Assembly: GCA_021030915.1 (NCBI GenBank)
Contig: JAGEMR010000043.1
Span: 148,541-212,540 of the forward strand
Direction of reading: 5' to 3'
From: Astrothelium macrocarpum
Lineage: Eukaryota > Ascomycota > Dothideomycetes > Trypetheliales > Trypetheliaceae
Length of the DNA stretch: 64,000 nt
The notes under the pieces are model-generated. The model worked only from the letters and a program-made list of their open reading frames with translations. It ran no database searches and had not been told where the DNA came from. The position numbers and the translations under genes were made by a program. Shown in pieces: positions 23,001 through 35,191 of the stretch (positions within the stretch are counted from its first letter, which is position 1; each line of letters starts with the position of its first letter).

Positions 23001-23893
23001 TGATTACCCTCCAGGCCAAAAGCCTGGCCAAACATGATTTGCTCTGACTGATTGCCCTGTCCACTAAAAGAGCCCATCTCGTTTTGAGACCCATCAGCTT
23101 TTTCTTGCTGTTCGATTTGACCCTGATTGTCGTTACTCGCTCCTGCCTCGTGTTCCTGTTCGTTCATTGTAGCCGAGTCATCTCCTGGGTGAACCATTTC
23201 GTGGTTCGAAGCTCGCTGGCCGATGGAGATCTGCAGGCTAATTAGCTTGGTGCTCAAGATCCAGTCAGAGAATCATTACATTGGCAGCATTTTGTGAATC
23301 ATCAAGGCCGCCGTCAGCCACTGGTAGACGGAGGTTGGCATCCGTCGCCTGTGCAGTAGATGTACGCTCATTGCTTGTTTCAGTTGGCATCGATGGTGTT
23401 CCAGCCGATGCCAAAGGGCCATTTGTAGAAGGAGTGGAGGATTGAAAAGCCGGTGTGGCTGGCTTTTGGGCGGAATCCTCCTTTGACTTGTTTCGTTTTT
23501 TGAGCTCTGATTTGAGGAAGGCCTTGCAAGTAAGGCGCAAAGACTTTTGAGGTATGCAGTCTTCTGCTGAAAGAGGTTTGTGGGTGCACACAGGGCACGA
23601 CTCAGGAAGTGAAGATTGGCCTAGACTGGATTAGCCTATCTACAGATTGGTCAATCGAGTCAGCTTTTTTGTGCACTCACAATTTTCGCAGATAGATTGG
23701 TCGCAGCAAGGAAGTCGAAATGCGTTGATTGCGAGCTTACTGCAACCTGCGCATCGAAGCTTGATTGGAATTTCTTCCTGGCCGAGAGAGCTTCATCTAT
23801 AGTCAGCAAGCTCATTCGGTAACAGCTTTCTTTTTTTCTGACGTACCTGGCAAGCTCCAGCTCGTTGGCTGACAAGGCAGTATTGGCCGCCAT
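20015..23893 (-). CDS. RING-finger protein with Gln/Asn/Gly-rich middle and long RS/RD-rich tail
   Basis: Five exons: 23893-23847, 23790-23681, 23620-23280, 23230-22888, 22821-20015; introns 56, 60, 49 and 66 nt; 1215 aa. Residues 29-64 hold a RING/U-box-like finger with Cys at 29, 32, 44, 45, 50, 53, 61 and 64 (RCAGC, LPCCDQSICENC, CPVC), split by two introns. The arrangement recalls the Mpe1/RBBP6 finger of the mRNA 3'-end machinery. Then come Met/Asn/Gln-rich and RGG-like parts (RGRGGYGRGFRGGFRGRGRG), and about 250 residues of RS, RD and RE dipeptides. The end is Pro/Ala/Arg-rich and GC-rich. A role in pre-mRNA processing as a ubiquitin ligase is inferred. The first acceptor was chosen because the earlier AG would put a stop in frame. 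Confidence 0.82.
20740..21475 (-). repeat. Low-complexity RS/RD/RE-coding tract inside the RING gene
   Basis: Degenerate hexamer repeats of the type cgcgat/cgatcg and cgctcg/gagcga encode Arg-Asp, Arg-Glu and Arg-Ser. The densest part is 20870-20960. The repeat keeps long open frames in the other phases and strand, which explains several misleading ORFs here. Confidence 0.8.
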
Positions 23894-24987
23894 GGTGAGC
23901 TTTGAATACGTGCGAAAAGTTGCAGAGAAAAATCAAGGACAGACAGGCAGCATAATGAAGCAAACGCGCCCTTCTCGATGCATTGAAGAAGAACGAAATG
24001 GGGAAAGTAGCAGTCGGAAAGTGACGCGTCTACTTGACGAAAGCGAGGATTGTGAAGAGTGATTATGTAGCAATCAAGCGGAGATATCTGCGGAGAGCAA
24101 TTTGATGCAGCTACCTCGAGCACGTGATCTACGGGAAAGCTCCGGCTTCATTCAAAGTTTGGATTGGTCTCGGCAAAGTCACAGATCTACCGTTCATTTT
24201 CTTCATTTGGTCTTTGTAAATTACACAATCAAGATCACACAACATTTTATAGCAAACTCAAGGGCATTAGTCAACAAGAGCATATTAGACTTCACAACAC
24301 ATTTGGTCTAACGAATTATAAAATCCTTGAAGCCAGAGATCTCATCGAAGCCGAAGGAAAACTTGTCAAAGTCATAAAGATAACAGTCCCCAATCATGTA
24401 GCACGTACCATCAACATCAAGCCTTGAGACGAATGGGTATAGGGCACCAGGAAAAAGGGCAACTGAGTCTCTAGCTTGTGCCCGCGGTGGACCTGGTCCC
24501 ATTTAGCCTTTATCAGTAATGAAGAGGCTTCCACCACAACATCTCTTTTAAACGTTCTTTATGCTATGTTCGATAGGCACAGGCAAGTATTGACTTCGAT
24601 CTTTCTTGGCATTCCACTTAGTAAGGGTCCCATGATCCGAGAAAGACTCCCTATCAAAACGTCTGAGCACACCAGCACCATATGTATCATATCATTCCAG
24701 GCATGGGCTATCTAGAGTATCAAGAAAAGCTTCAGGAATAGCAGAATAAAACAGTTTGGGCCACATTTGCTTCCCAAGAGACTCTCAATCGTGCATGTCC
24801 TTGAGAAATTGCTCGATATGTCCAGTACTTGCCGAATATGGAGCGAAGCTATTGCCAATAGCAGAAATCACGCCAGCGTCACAACCTCGAATAATTATAT
24901 TGAGTCCGACAAACCTCGTTTGCGGTAGAATTTATCTATAATCCTGCTTGTGGCACTGAAAGACCGGTCATAAATCCGTCCAGTTCT
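23894..24987. other. Gap, no gene seen
   Basis: Upstream of the RING gene and downstream of the HET gene. Short ORFs only, none with recognisable similarity. Confidence 0.4.
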
Positions 24988-27739
24988 CTACACGATATTG
25001 TACATGGTGAAAGGGAATGAGCGGATCTTCCACATTCCGCGAACCATACTTAACGTTCTGACCGTCTCTGGCTCGTACGGCTTCTTTTTTTCCATCCGCT
25101 CGGATATGTGAGCTGCATCATCCACCTCCACTACCCATGAAACGCTCATGCTTCGCAGCTCGGGCAACGGGAGACTCTCTAATGGCCGAGTGAACGGTGT
25201 GAGCACAAATACGTGGCCGCCGACATCTCCGTCTACGTCGAAGACTGCACGTGGGGCTGTCAAGGAATCGCCGCTCTGCTCCTCAAGATAGAACGCTCTT
25301 TGGAACTCCTCAGCGACCTCCTCTGGTGCCATAAGCCTGTCGTCGATATTTGCACTGCGTTTCTTTTTCTTTGTACGTACAATGCTTCCATCGTCGACAG
25401 CATTTTGCGCTATGCCGGTCAACATGCTCTCATAGAACAGTCTTTTTCCCAGCGTGTCTCGAAATTGGGGTTGATTATGTTTGATCCTGTGTTTCAATTT
25501 CGGCGGAGTCTTCATCTTAGGATCCACCACTGGCCGTCCGATCCAAAGTCCACCTTGGGTGATTGCCCTGTCAATGAGCCAAGAATGGTAGATCTCTCCT
25601 TTAGGGGAATACTCCAGGTCGAACATGCCAGCTCGGTTCTCCAGTCTGATATGCTCTGGGAACTCTGCTACCGATTCTGGGAAAGGCGAGTTTAATTTGT
25701 CTATGACGTTATTGCTGTACCTGCCACCATTCCAACCTGTGTTCAATACCGAATGCCAAATGGCATCAGCGGTCTCAATCCGGTCTTTCAACCGAAGCTC
25801 CAAGAGTATCTCGAATAGTATATGTGTGATTGCAAGCCTGAGCCTTTTCCGCTTTGCCTCATTAGAGGCTACCTTGTGTTTCTCACCACCGGGGATGAAG
25901 AGACTACGATCCATTTCAGGGATGCCTTCGGCCTTCAATCGCATCCACGACTCTGAGTACTGTCCCTGGATCCTGGCAAGATCAATAAATTCATCAAGTT
26001 TCCACAGAGATGCGGGAAATGTGAAGCCTTTTTGTGACAACTTATATGACGCGGGGTTGCTACGGGTGCTGACAAGGCCCGAGGGATTGAGGTTGGTGGA
26101 ATTGATTTGTGATAATTGCGGGACGCGTATTGAGACCCAAGAGAAGTCGCTATCCAACTTACGCCGTTTTGGCCGTGACCGCTCGACCTTGGCGGTAGGC
26201 GTTTGATAGATTTCAGGCACCAGCAATGAGAAATCGCCATTGATTATCGAAAGTACGAGTATGCAAGTACCCAACTGCAGATCTGTTTTCTCAAGCTCGT
26301 TGACATCGAGCCTTGTGTGGTAATCGCAAAGATTAGCTATGATAGCCAATCTATCAGCCACGAGGCTGTTGCTCCTATGTCGTAGGAATCTGACTGCTAC
26401 CGCAGCATTACACAGATTTCTTGGTCTTTGATAGATCCAGGTCCAGGCCCAGCCAGACATGTCTGGTTTTGGTGGATTTGGGCTGAACTGCTGAATGCGA
26501 TTCGCAATATCCTTCATACTTGCCACCAAACGTTGAGGTCTCGAGTTGATGTAGTTGTTGAGAATGTCTCGACACATCCAGAGACAGACATCCATTGCTT
26601 GGAGTCTGATGGCAATTTCTGTCACCGATAGGTCATGGCAGATCAAGCGCCATCCCGATGTCGAAATGTCTTTTCCTTTGGGGAACAAAAGAACCATCTG
26701 TCCGCTCGACGCGAGAGCTTCTTGGAAAATCCATGCCCGGGAACACCAACGATCGTCCAAAACAGTCCTAACTGCTTGTTCCAGCGTAATTAGGCTCCGC
26801 GATGTATTTTCCAGCGGTTGCCGTGGTGCAGGGCCTCGTCTTTGGTTGTCAGGGTCGCCTATCTCATACATGAATGAGAGAGCCTCAATGTGACGTTGAT
26901 AGTCAAAAGCTGAACGGAATAGTCCGATGGATACATGAGCCTGCAGATAGACCATGTCCATCGCTTGAATGCCTAGCTCCTTCTCGTGAGGATCATTCTG
27001 ATCAATACATTCCTTCAGAGCTATGAGACGACTGGTTTGAGCTGCTTGGACAATGGTCTTGCCTACTTACTTGATCGACCCAGATCATACGAATACCGTT
27101 CTGCCTTGCGAAGTCGACAGCCCGATCGATGATATCCCTGGGAGCGCGAAGAGGTCGAATGCTTCCATCTTTTTGGATTACTGTATAACGACTTTGGGGA
27201 TTCTTTTGTGGCTTAGACTGTCCATGATTTGAAGAGGGCCAGCAGTAGGATACTGCGACAAAATGCCTACAGCGAGCCAAATGAGATTGATCGTTCCCAC
27301 TCCGAAGCTGACGAATGCGAAATCGAGTGACTTTTCCTTGATTGGGAAACATTGGCACATGCAAACAATGCTTGCAAGATGAGGTTTTGACATGGACGCA
27401 TGGATTATCGTATTGCTTCTCTGACTGTAAATACTCCTTTCTCCTCTCCTTGTCGTTGCCATGCAAGTGGTTCGCACAAACGTGGCCAGGTACTTGTGGT
27501 ATTCGAAATTCGCATTGATAGCATTGGCCCGGAGCAGAGAATCTAGCATCATCGGGGAGTCTTCGTGCTCGTTTGCCAAGAACTTGAATGTCATCGCCAT
27601 CAAAGGTGAGAAAGTGTAATTGCTGGACCCACTTCGCTGCATGTGCTCTGTTGGTCTTGAACTTCAAGATGGAATCAGCATTCGTCGACAACCGGAAAGC
27701 TCCTCCATCTGACGAAGCAATTTCCAGATCATCTCTCAT
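24988..27739 (-). CDS. HET-domain (heterokaryon incompatibility) protein
   Basis: Exons 27739-27071 and 27012-24988, 58-nt intron, phase 0; 897 aa. The HET domain begins near residue 159 (HFVAVSYCW), runs through IIDRAVDFARQNGIRMIWVD and, across the splice, QECIDQNDPHEKELGIQAMD, then the LFRSAFDYQRHIEALSF and WCSRAWIFQEALAS blocks. HET proteins trigger cell death or growth arrest on non-self recognition in fungi. Before HET lies a Cys cluster (CYQC.. C.. C.. CKHC, residues ~90-135) that could bind zinc. The long C-terminal half has no domain I recognise. The gene looks intact. It is divergent from the AAA ATPase gene (919 bases between starts), suggesting the pair may work or move together (inference). 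Confidence 0.85.
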
Positions 27740-28658
27740 TTTGCTAGATGAACGGGGATGTCTAACGGGGGAAGGTGCAGGAGATAGCCTCCTACCACGG
27801 TGCTTTACCTGGTTCTTGTATCAAAGAATTGGAGTGGTGACTCCAACGTCAGACGCTAGAGCATAGCTAAGCGATGGCGAGTTTTGGAGAGCGTGGAATA
27901 GCAAGCTGTAGCCTTGAAATTATGGCAAAATGGATCTCGGCCCCCATTTCTTCGGAGGGGCCGTTCGCGTTTGCCTGATGGCTTGATCATACTAGGCATT
28001 TTTGTTGGTGCTCCATGGCACCGCCACTGGATCACCATAGCTGGACCGTAGACTATTGTTGGAGTACGTCCGTAGACGTCTTGATAGACACGAGAGGAGA
28101 ATAGCTGTCAGGCTGTCTACATGAGAAATGAGACCAACAGCGACGCGTATCTCCGCCACGCGGAAGCTGTGTCCGTTTATGCATATCTTTCGCTAGCGCG
28201 AGATTGTCTTGACGAGGCTCAATTTGAGGGGCTTGGGCGCAAGGAACTCCACGTTATCGTACCCTTCTCATCTTTTGATTTGCATTGCGATCATCCAAAG
28301 CGTTGCTGGTTCCTTTTTGGAAGCGATGTCCACTTCCGTCCCGTAACCGCGGGTATTTCGTTGTCTTGATGGGAACGTGAAACTATTCGCGGTGCCGTCT
28401 TACATAGGAGGCTGAAACAGCCTAGGCGCCCTGCAGGTACCCAGCCATCGAAGGATTCTAGGTAACCATCTTGATAGATCAATCTTGCTAGTAGTGCTGT
28501 ACGTCTGATGATTGATAAGCAAGCAAGCTCTCTCGAAATGGAGCAAAACAAATCATTTTGGATCTGCTACAGTATCTGGCATCGTATGTCGTGGTTGCGT
28601 CAGCCTGGGCCCCTTTTATCTTGCGTTCGCAGAACATTGAGACCCTATCGTCATCATC
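27740..28658. other. Divergent intergenic region HET / AAA
   Basis: Shared upstream region of two accessory genes. Many short ORFs on both strands, none supported. Runs of atcatcatc lie just before the AAA start. Confidence 0.4.
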
Positions 28659-30963
28659 ATGGCAGCCAGATCTGTATGTTGTTTTTGGCATTTCATTGAT
28701 AGAGACCATCTCCACTGACAACGTGTGTAGACACACACGAAGTCCAAAAGCCACAAAAGACAGGTGGAACCGGATTCAAATCTAGATAAACCATCAAAGC
28801 GCAGGCAAACGCACGCCAAAGGGTTCGACATCAAAGTTGTAGAGAAAGGCGATGAGAACGAGCGACCTGCAAGGTATGGAGATAGTAGTGAGCCTGGAAT
28901 GCGTGTTGAGCCAAAGAGTCTCTATCGCGAACATCCAACGCATCCATGGGATGATTGGGCTCCAGAAGCATCCAGAGTCAATTCCGAAGACTCTCCGGAA
29001 TCGGCAAAATACGCGCTCATCGTGCGCCGCGAGAAAAGCAGCTCAGACATCGGAAACTTAATCATTCATTCCATCACGGTGCAGAGTCCTCACATACGGA
29101 GCTTTCTGGACAAGGTCTTTTCTGGGTACAGGGGTCTCTCAACGAAGCTGAAGACTCCAACTTTCAAGCAGCCATTTTGGGAGTTCTTCTACAAATGGCC
29201 ACAGTTCGAAGAAATCGCTAGCCACGAAACGGACGCTGTGAAGTCTCGACACATCAAACTCATCCGGGATACCATCGAGCCGGAGATCAAGCCGTGGCTT
29301 GAGCGCAAGGCGGATCTTCTGGACAGCGATCTAGTGACTTTTGATTACCTCTGGGCCTTCTTTGAACCAGACACAGAGATTTACGCCAAGATTGACAATC
29401 AGGATCGCCTTTTCCAGTTGGAAGAGGCCGAATATATCGCGCCTCAGGATGAACCTCCTTTCTTTAAGCTATACTGCAGATACATTGATTACGACGGATT
29501 GGAGCTTGGGCTTGACTCAACATCCTTGAAAATCAAGTTTTTTAAGGGCGTCAGACCGGCGAAGGACCTACCAGTCCTCCCCAGCCGGCTCCATCCGCAC
29601 CTTGATGAGCTCTGCAAACGGCTAAGCGAGCGGGGAAAGAAGTTTCTTCAGCTCCAAGGACCAGACTACAAATCTTACAATGGGTTTTACCTTGAGCTTC
29701 CATCTTACTTTGGAGAAGTCAACAAGCAACATGTGAGTTAAGGACCTATATGAGCAACGTCTACTAACATCCGCAAAGCTCGAAAACAGTCGGGTCATGA
29801 TTGACGCCAAGATATTCTACCGTTATAATTCTGGCATGACTCCGGAACTTTCTCCCTTAAGTGGTCTGGCTCAGGATCTGGCCCTACAAAGCGAGATTGA
29901 GACACCATGGTTCGCGCCAGCAGAAGATGATCGACATGAGCTACAAGCTATGCTGCAGATGCTAGCGGAATCTAGGGGAAGGCGGAGAAAGACGAAAATT
30001 GACAGATCGAGCTTGTCCGGTTCTCATGCTAGTGGAGCTCAGCACATCAACATCCGTGGAGATCAACTGCGGTTGTGCTCTCCCACGGTCAGAGGTTTCG
30101 ATCTCAAGTTTAAGCAATGGGGTAGGTCGAGATCTGGATTCAGATATCAGGAGCTTCTTTGAGCTGACGCAACCACAGCGACATTCTATGTGGACTGCAT
30201 CAAGGATATCGAATTTGATACAGATGCTTTCAAAGCCCTCGTCCTACCACAAGACCAGAAGAAGCTTGTCGAATCGTTCGTTTTAAGCCAGCTTGCACAA
30301 CAAGACGGCTTCGACGATATCATCCGAGGCAAAGGCCAGGGGATCATCATGCTTCTACATGGAGAGCCTGGCTTGGGGAAAACACTAACCGCAGAATCCA
30401 TTGCGGAGAAGATGAGGCGACCTCTCTACTCTGTCGGCGCGGGAGAGCTGGGCTCGGACCCACGGCAAGTAGAAAACAAACTTCAGCGAGTGCTCGAGTT
30501 GTCAGCGAGATGGAAAGCCGTCCTCTTGCTCGACGAATGCGATGTGTTCTTGGAGGCAAGGACACGATCCGACATCTACCGGAACGAATTGGTCTCCATA
30601 TTCTTGAGACTCCTAGAGTATTATAAGGGCATAATGTTTCTTACAACCAACCGCGTTTCTTCCCTAGATCCAGCATTCGAGTCCAGGATCCATCTCACAA
30701 TCAAGTATCCCAAGCTTGAATGTGGCGCCCGAAGAAGTATCTGGAGTACCTTCATGGGAAAGCATGAGAACCATCTCAAGGAGGAAGACTTTAATGTCCT
30801 GGCGAAAAGGGAACTCAACGGTCGTGACATCAAGAATATCATCAAATCAGCTAGCTTGCTTGCTACTCTTGACAAGGAACCCTTGAAGATCGACCATGTT
30901 AATACAGTATTGGGGGCGAAAGATCTGAATCGAAAGGAGACGGAAATGGCAAACGGAACGTAA
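28659..30963 (+). CDS. AAA+ ATPase with DUF7025-like N-terminal region
   Basis: Exons 28659-28673, 28731-29732, 29779-30121, 30179-30963; introns 57, 46 and 57 nt with ctgac or ctaac branch sites; 714 aa. The first exon codes for only five residues (MAARS). Residues ~60-350 match the domain common in fungal AAA proteins of this type (SPHIRSFLDKVFSGYRGLST, FEEIASHETDAVKSRHIKLI, LWAFFEPDTEIYA). The AAA module has Walker A GEPGLGKT (515-522), Walker B VLLLDECDVFLE (about 567-578), sensor-1 TTNR (609-612) and an Arg finger region FESRIHLTIKYP. The family is large in filamentous fungi and mostly uncharacterised; similarity to Bcs1/ATAD-type unfoldases suggests protein remodelling. No transmembrane segment is seen. 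Confidence 0.85.
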
Positions 30964-32718
30964 ATGACATGAGTGAATTGATAGGGCAAGCCGTAAGCTT
31001 GTAGCATTCAACGAACTTTCATCATAGACATACAATCATAACCTAACAAACTCTCATATAACGATTTACGTAGAAACCACAATCCCCATGGCATGAATCC
31101 TCAGAGCCTGCATCTCATTGTTCGCATCCTGAAACAAAAGCCGCAGATCCCCCAATCCTCGTACTTGCCAACGCCAATTCAATCATTTAAGATGCGGAGA
31201 TCAAGCTTGGAACGGTAGTTTGCAGATCTTTATGTATGCGTCTTTTTTTTCCCTTTTGCTATTTTTACTGAAACTTGCTTGAGCGAAAGCACAGCAAACA
31301 AAATCCAGCATCAGGAGCATTGAAGTAAGTATCACGTCTCTTTGGCCCAGGCCAGTTCAAACATAGCTCAGGTGTGGCGTAAAATCACACCGCCATAGTT
31401 CAGAGTTGCTTACAAATCACTGATGTCTGAAAGTGGAAAAGAAAATGTTTGAACCAAGTAGTACATGTGGATCTTCCTGTTTCCAACAAAAGTTTCGAAT
31501 ATCTTTTCCATCTCCATTTTTGACTAGACTGGAAAGAGCTCATAACAGGAACCAAGAAGCATATCCGTAGAGATGAAGACTCTAATTAGAGAAGATGCTC
31601 GAGAAGTAGTAATGGCCTTGTTCTAAGGGATTCGCAGTGTTCGGATTGCACTACACATCTTGGACCAGATTTAATCGGCCTCGCGTTTATTGGCCTGCCT
31701 CTGGCCTACCTCTAGCTTGCTCGACCTAGCTTCGTCGTTATGGCGTGTGAGGTGACATGATATTCAATGAATCTCTGATTCGTTATGATGGCTGCTACCT
31801 AATTTAACGCAGTTGGAACGACTAAAATCAGGATCGCACTACGTCGTGTACGGACACGTTGTGCACACTCGAAATTCGCTCTGTACAAACACTTTGAGGT
31901 TGAATTACGATTTTAACACAAAAAAACAAGCTCCATGAATTGGTATCTTACCTGAACTTGTCGCGTCAAATAGAGCGACAATTGCGAGATTCGCCTGTTG
32001 CTCCGGAGAGCTATATTTAGTTGCTTTGTCAAATACTTGAAACTCTCCACAAGTTCGTTGGTGATAGCGAGAAAAAGAGAAAAGGGAAGTTGATAGACGG
32101 GTTCTCTACACAAGTGACCGTTCTATACTCGACATACTTTGACATCCGTAATTGAAGCTAACAGAAGACGACATTATGGTCCGAGTCGTGGCGGATCCCT
32201 GTTGGTTACTGTGCTAAACGATGGCAAAGGCATTCCCAACCGGATACCTTCACAGAAGGCGGATTTTAAGCAAATCTAGATGGCATTCGACAGCGAACAA
32301 AACATCAGTCGTGATGTCATCCCCTACGCCAACAAGATTGGCCCAAATAGAAAAGTTGAACAGCAGTGCTAGGCTACGTTACGGCTTTGATAGTTTAATA
32401 TCATTTGAGCCAAGTATGTGGTTCTACAGGTGCGCGCAACGCGGCTTACAGCAGATACTCACGCATATAACCAATTACCGCAAGCCACCAACCAAATTTG
32501 ATATAGTACCAAAACAGCGAGTAGGCGCCACGTCTTGGTAGCATTGACTGATAGCCAAGCCGCCGTAGCTGAGCAGTATGTCACAGCAACAGCCTATAGC
32601 ACAATAAATGTCCACTATTCAAGGTCGAAAAAATCAACAAACTTGACAGACGTCGGCATTAGAGCAGCTCAAGAGGATTCATTTTGTCGACGGAACGTGA
32701 CAGGCGCCGGCATTGCAA
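30964..32718. other. Gap of 1.75 kb, no supported gene
   Basis: Convergent 3' region of the AAA gene and the P450. An ATG-started ORF at 32221-32541 (+, 106 codons) is the best open stretch, but it has no recognised similarity and irregular composition. Nothing else is seen. Confidence 0.4.
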
Positions 32719-34486
32719 TTAAGATTGCACACGGATGCTGAGACCCTTGGCATCCTTGCTTCGAAGAGGAAGGAAGCCATCGGCGGCCAGTACCACTTCA
32801 TATTCCTCTGGCGTAATCAACTCGAGTACGCCCTCGTCCCTCTCAGAACGAACGCCCCGGTCCATGTCGTGTTCACCAGACCCTGACGAGCCGAAATGCC
32901 GGAAAATCATGGACAAACAGAGATACATCTCGGCATATGCTAGATTGATCCCTAAGCACTGCCGGCTCCCTTTGGAGAATGCTACAAGGTATTTTTCTAG
33001 ACCCGGGTTGCCAATCCACCGTTCTGGTTTAAATGCGTACGAGTCCGGGAAAATCGACTCGTCGTGATGGATATGAACGCTGGTCATCCCAACAGGGACA
33101 TTTCTTGGGATCGTCCATGTCTTGCCTGAGGGCTCGGTGTAGACCATGGGTTTGTCGGGCGAGATGCGTTGAAGGCGCGACGGAACACCATAGCTGAGAC
33201 GCAACGCTTCCTGGATGACTGCGCTGAGATATGGCAATTCCTCGAGCCTTGGGAGCGAGACCCAAATATTGGGTTCAGGAAGCTGGCTATCAAACTCGTT
33301 TTTCAACTTCGTAAGGATTTCCGGCCGGCAGAGCAAGTAGTATATAGCAACGGCAAGCGCCCATGAAGTAGTCAGAGTGCCGGCACCTACGACCATAAGG
33401 GCCTCTTCCTGTAGCCGAGGCACAGTCTTTTCAGAATCAGGGAGATTACTTCGAAGGATCTCATGAAAGAGCGTCGGATGGGCCGACTCGACATATTCAG
33501 GCAATGGCGAACTCTTTAATCGAATGATGATGCTTCCGACTTGCTACATGCTTGTGAGTGATCTTCTATAGCGATAAGCGCAGCAGTGGCATACCCTGCG
33601 AATGCGGTGGACCAATGCCATGCTGGTTGACAGCTTGGCCTGAGCCCACTCTGGTAGCGCTTCCATAACATGAAACACGAATATCATGTGTTTCAAGAGA
33701 GCGCCATTTTTACCAGCTTCCACAACGGCATCGTGATACTCCGGGCCCCAATCCTCGCGGTTTAAGCGGCGCTCTGACTCGCCGTAGGAATATTCAACCA
33801 CAACATCTAGATTTCGTAAGAAGGAGCTTTTCACGGGTCCCAAATATTGGCATACCGTTCGTAAAGGCAGCCAGAGCATATTCCAGAGCAATCGGCTTTC
33901 CTGAGGCCCTAGATTCTCGCATGCGATTGAGGAGCTGCTCAAGGCGCTCATCCAATAGTGGCTGCAGCCTCCTCACACTAGCCATGGAGAAGAAACGATT
34001 AAGAGCTGCTCGGCGCTGCTTGTGCTGATCGTGGCCCGTGGTTGCGAACATAGATCTGGGCGTGCCAAGCTGCTTGGTGAACCAACCCCACTTGTCACGT
34101 TTTTCGCCGCTGGCGCTTGAGGCGTAGAGGATATTATAGTAGGACGGGTCGTTGATGTGTAGCTCGTACGGATTGATGCGAATTATCGGTCCGTACTTGT
34201 CGTGCAACTTCTTAATATGAAAGGTGTACTGCCCTGTGAGCACTACATCGTAGTAGAACTCGTACCTAGAACTCCGTCAGAACCTTCGTCACAGCGTCGC
34301 GTCCCCACTTACGCACCACAAAGTCAAGGCAGCGAGTTTAGGACCAGGGAATTCAGCAACGGGAGCAAAGTATAGTCGATAGACAGCAAGCGTGGGAACA
34401 TAGATGACACCGAGCCAGAACGCCCAAATGAAGAGCGTGTCAATCGAAATTGGTAACATGCTGGGTAGTGATGTTGCGTCGGACAA
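32719..34486 (-). CDS. Cytochrome P450 (trichodiene-oxygenase / CYP58-like group)
   Basis: Four exons: 34486-34317, 34265-33856, 33806-33595, 33543-32719; introns 51, 49 and 51 nt; 538 aa. An N-terminal membrane anchor (TLFIWAFWLGVIYVPTLAVY) is followed by the hinge FPGPKLAALT and WYEFYYDVV, which is typical of fungal P450s labelled trichodiene oxygenase. I-helix AGTLTT is at about 318-323, ExxR EALR at 376-379, PERW, and the haem loop FSKGSRQCLG with Cys460. All parts needed for a working enzyme are present. No terpene cyclase or other biosynthetic core gene is within view, so the substrate is unknown and the gene is not evidence of a toxin pathway. Confidence 0.9.
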
Positions 34487-34902
34487 CGTTCAGTCTCGAT
34501 ATTTTTGATCGCTTTCATCCCACAAGCACTCGAGCGCCAGCAAATAGATGGATCGAGGAAGTTACAGCTCGTCCATGGCGTCTGCGCCGCGCAGCGGACA
34601 CGTCCAGATCATGAACAGGAATGGCTTCGCCTGCAGAATGCTCGTCCGCTGACAGCGCTGCTATATGTTTATTCGCCAACGACCAAGCGTGCGGCAACCC
34701 CTATGTAGGTAAGTGACAGACGATCAATCTAAAAAGATAACAAGCAGGTTTACAAATGGACGCCACCAAAGAAGGACGCCAAGTCCCCACGACGTCACGT
34801 GCTGACATTGCCCCAATAGGTTGCATCGTTCGAGACCGTAATCCCTTCAACATTTGATCGCCGAGCTGATGTGGTCCGGATCCTTTCCAGGTTATAGCTG
34901 AG
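34487..34902. other. Upstream region of the P450
   Basis: No gene seen. Contains the start of the region where GACCTCTC-type octamers appear (see next entry). Confidence 0.35.
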
Positions 34903-35190
34903 CTGACCTCTCCACTAGCTGATTCTACCTCTCGAAATCCAGAGCTGCTCCGACCTCTTATCTCAAGAGGTCAGATAGCACATCTGACCTCTCATTTTAT
35001 CTCTCAAAATCTTAGAACATATCCTTAATATGTTTTAAATGTATTCTTATTATCTTTCAAGTATATTCGATGAACTTAGAGATTGAATGAGAGGTCAGGT
35101 AAGTGAGTTGAGAGGTCACTTAGAGAGAATTTTTGAGGGGTTTAGGTCGCATCAAGTTTTGAGCGGTCACATCAGCTAACCGAGAGGTCT
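34903..35190. repeat. Cluster of inverted GACCTCTC / GAGAGGTC octamers (foldback-like)
   Basis: Within about 290 bases the octamer gacctctc or close variants occurs about four times on the left (34905-34995), with one aagaggtc among them. The complement gagaggtc or variants occurs about four times on the right (35085-35185), around an AT-rich core (ttaatatgttttaaatg). The symmetry could form a hairpin, as in a foldback or MITE element. No transposase is seen and no target-site duplication could be fixed by eye. Confidence 0.45.
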
Positions 35191-35191
35191 T

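Noticed and set aside
32221..32541. ATG-started ORF of 106 codons on plus, downstream of the P450
   Set aside because: No family, no splice partner, irregular composition and no conserved neighbour; likely chance.
32719..34486. Reading the P450 as part of a trichothecene-type cluster
   Set aside because: The similarity is to a broad group of P450s; no terpene cyclase or other cluster gene is nearby.
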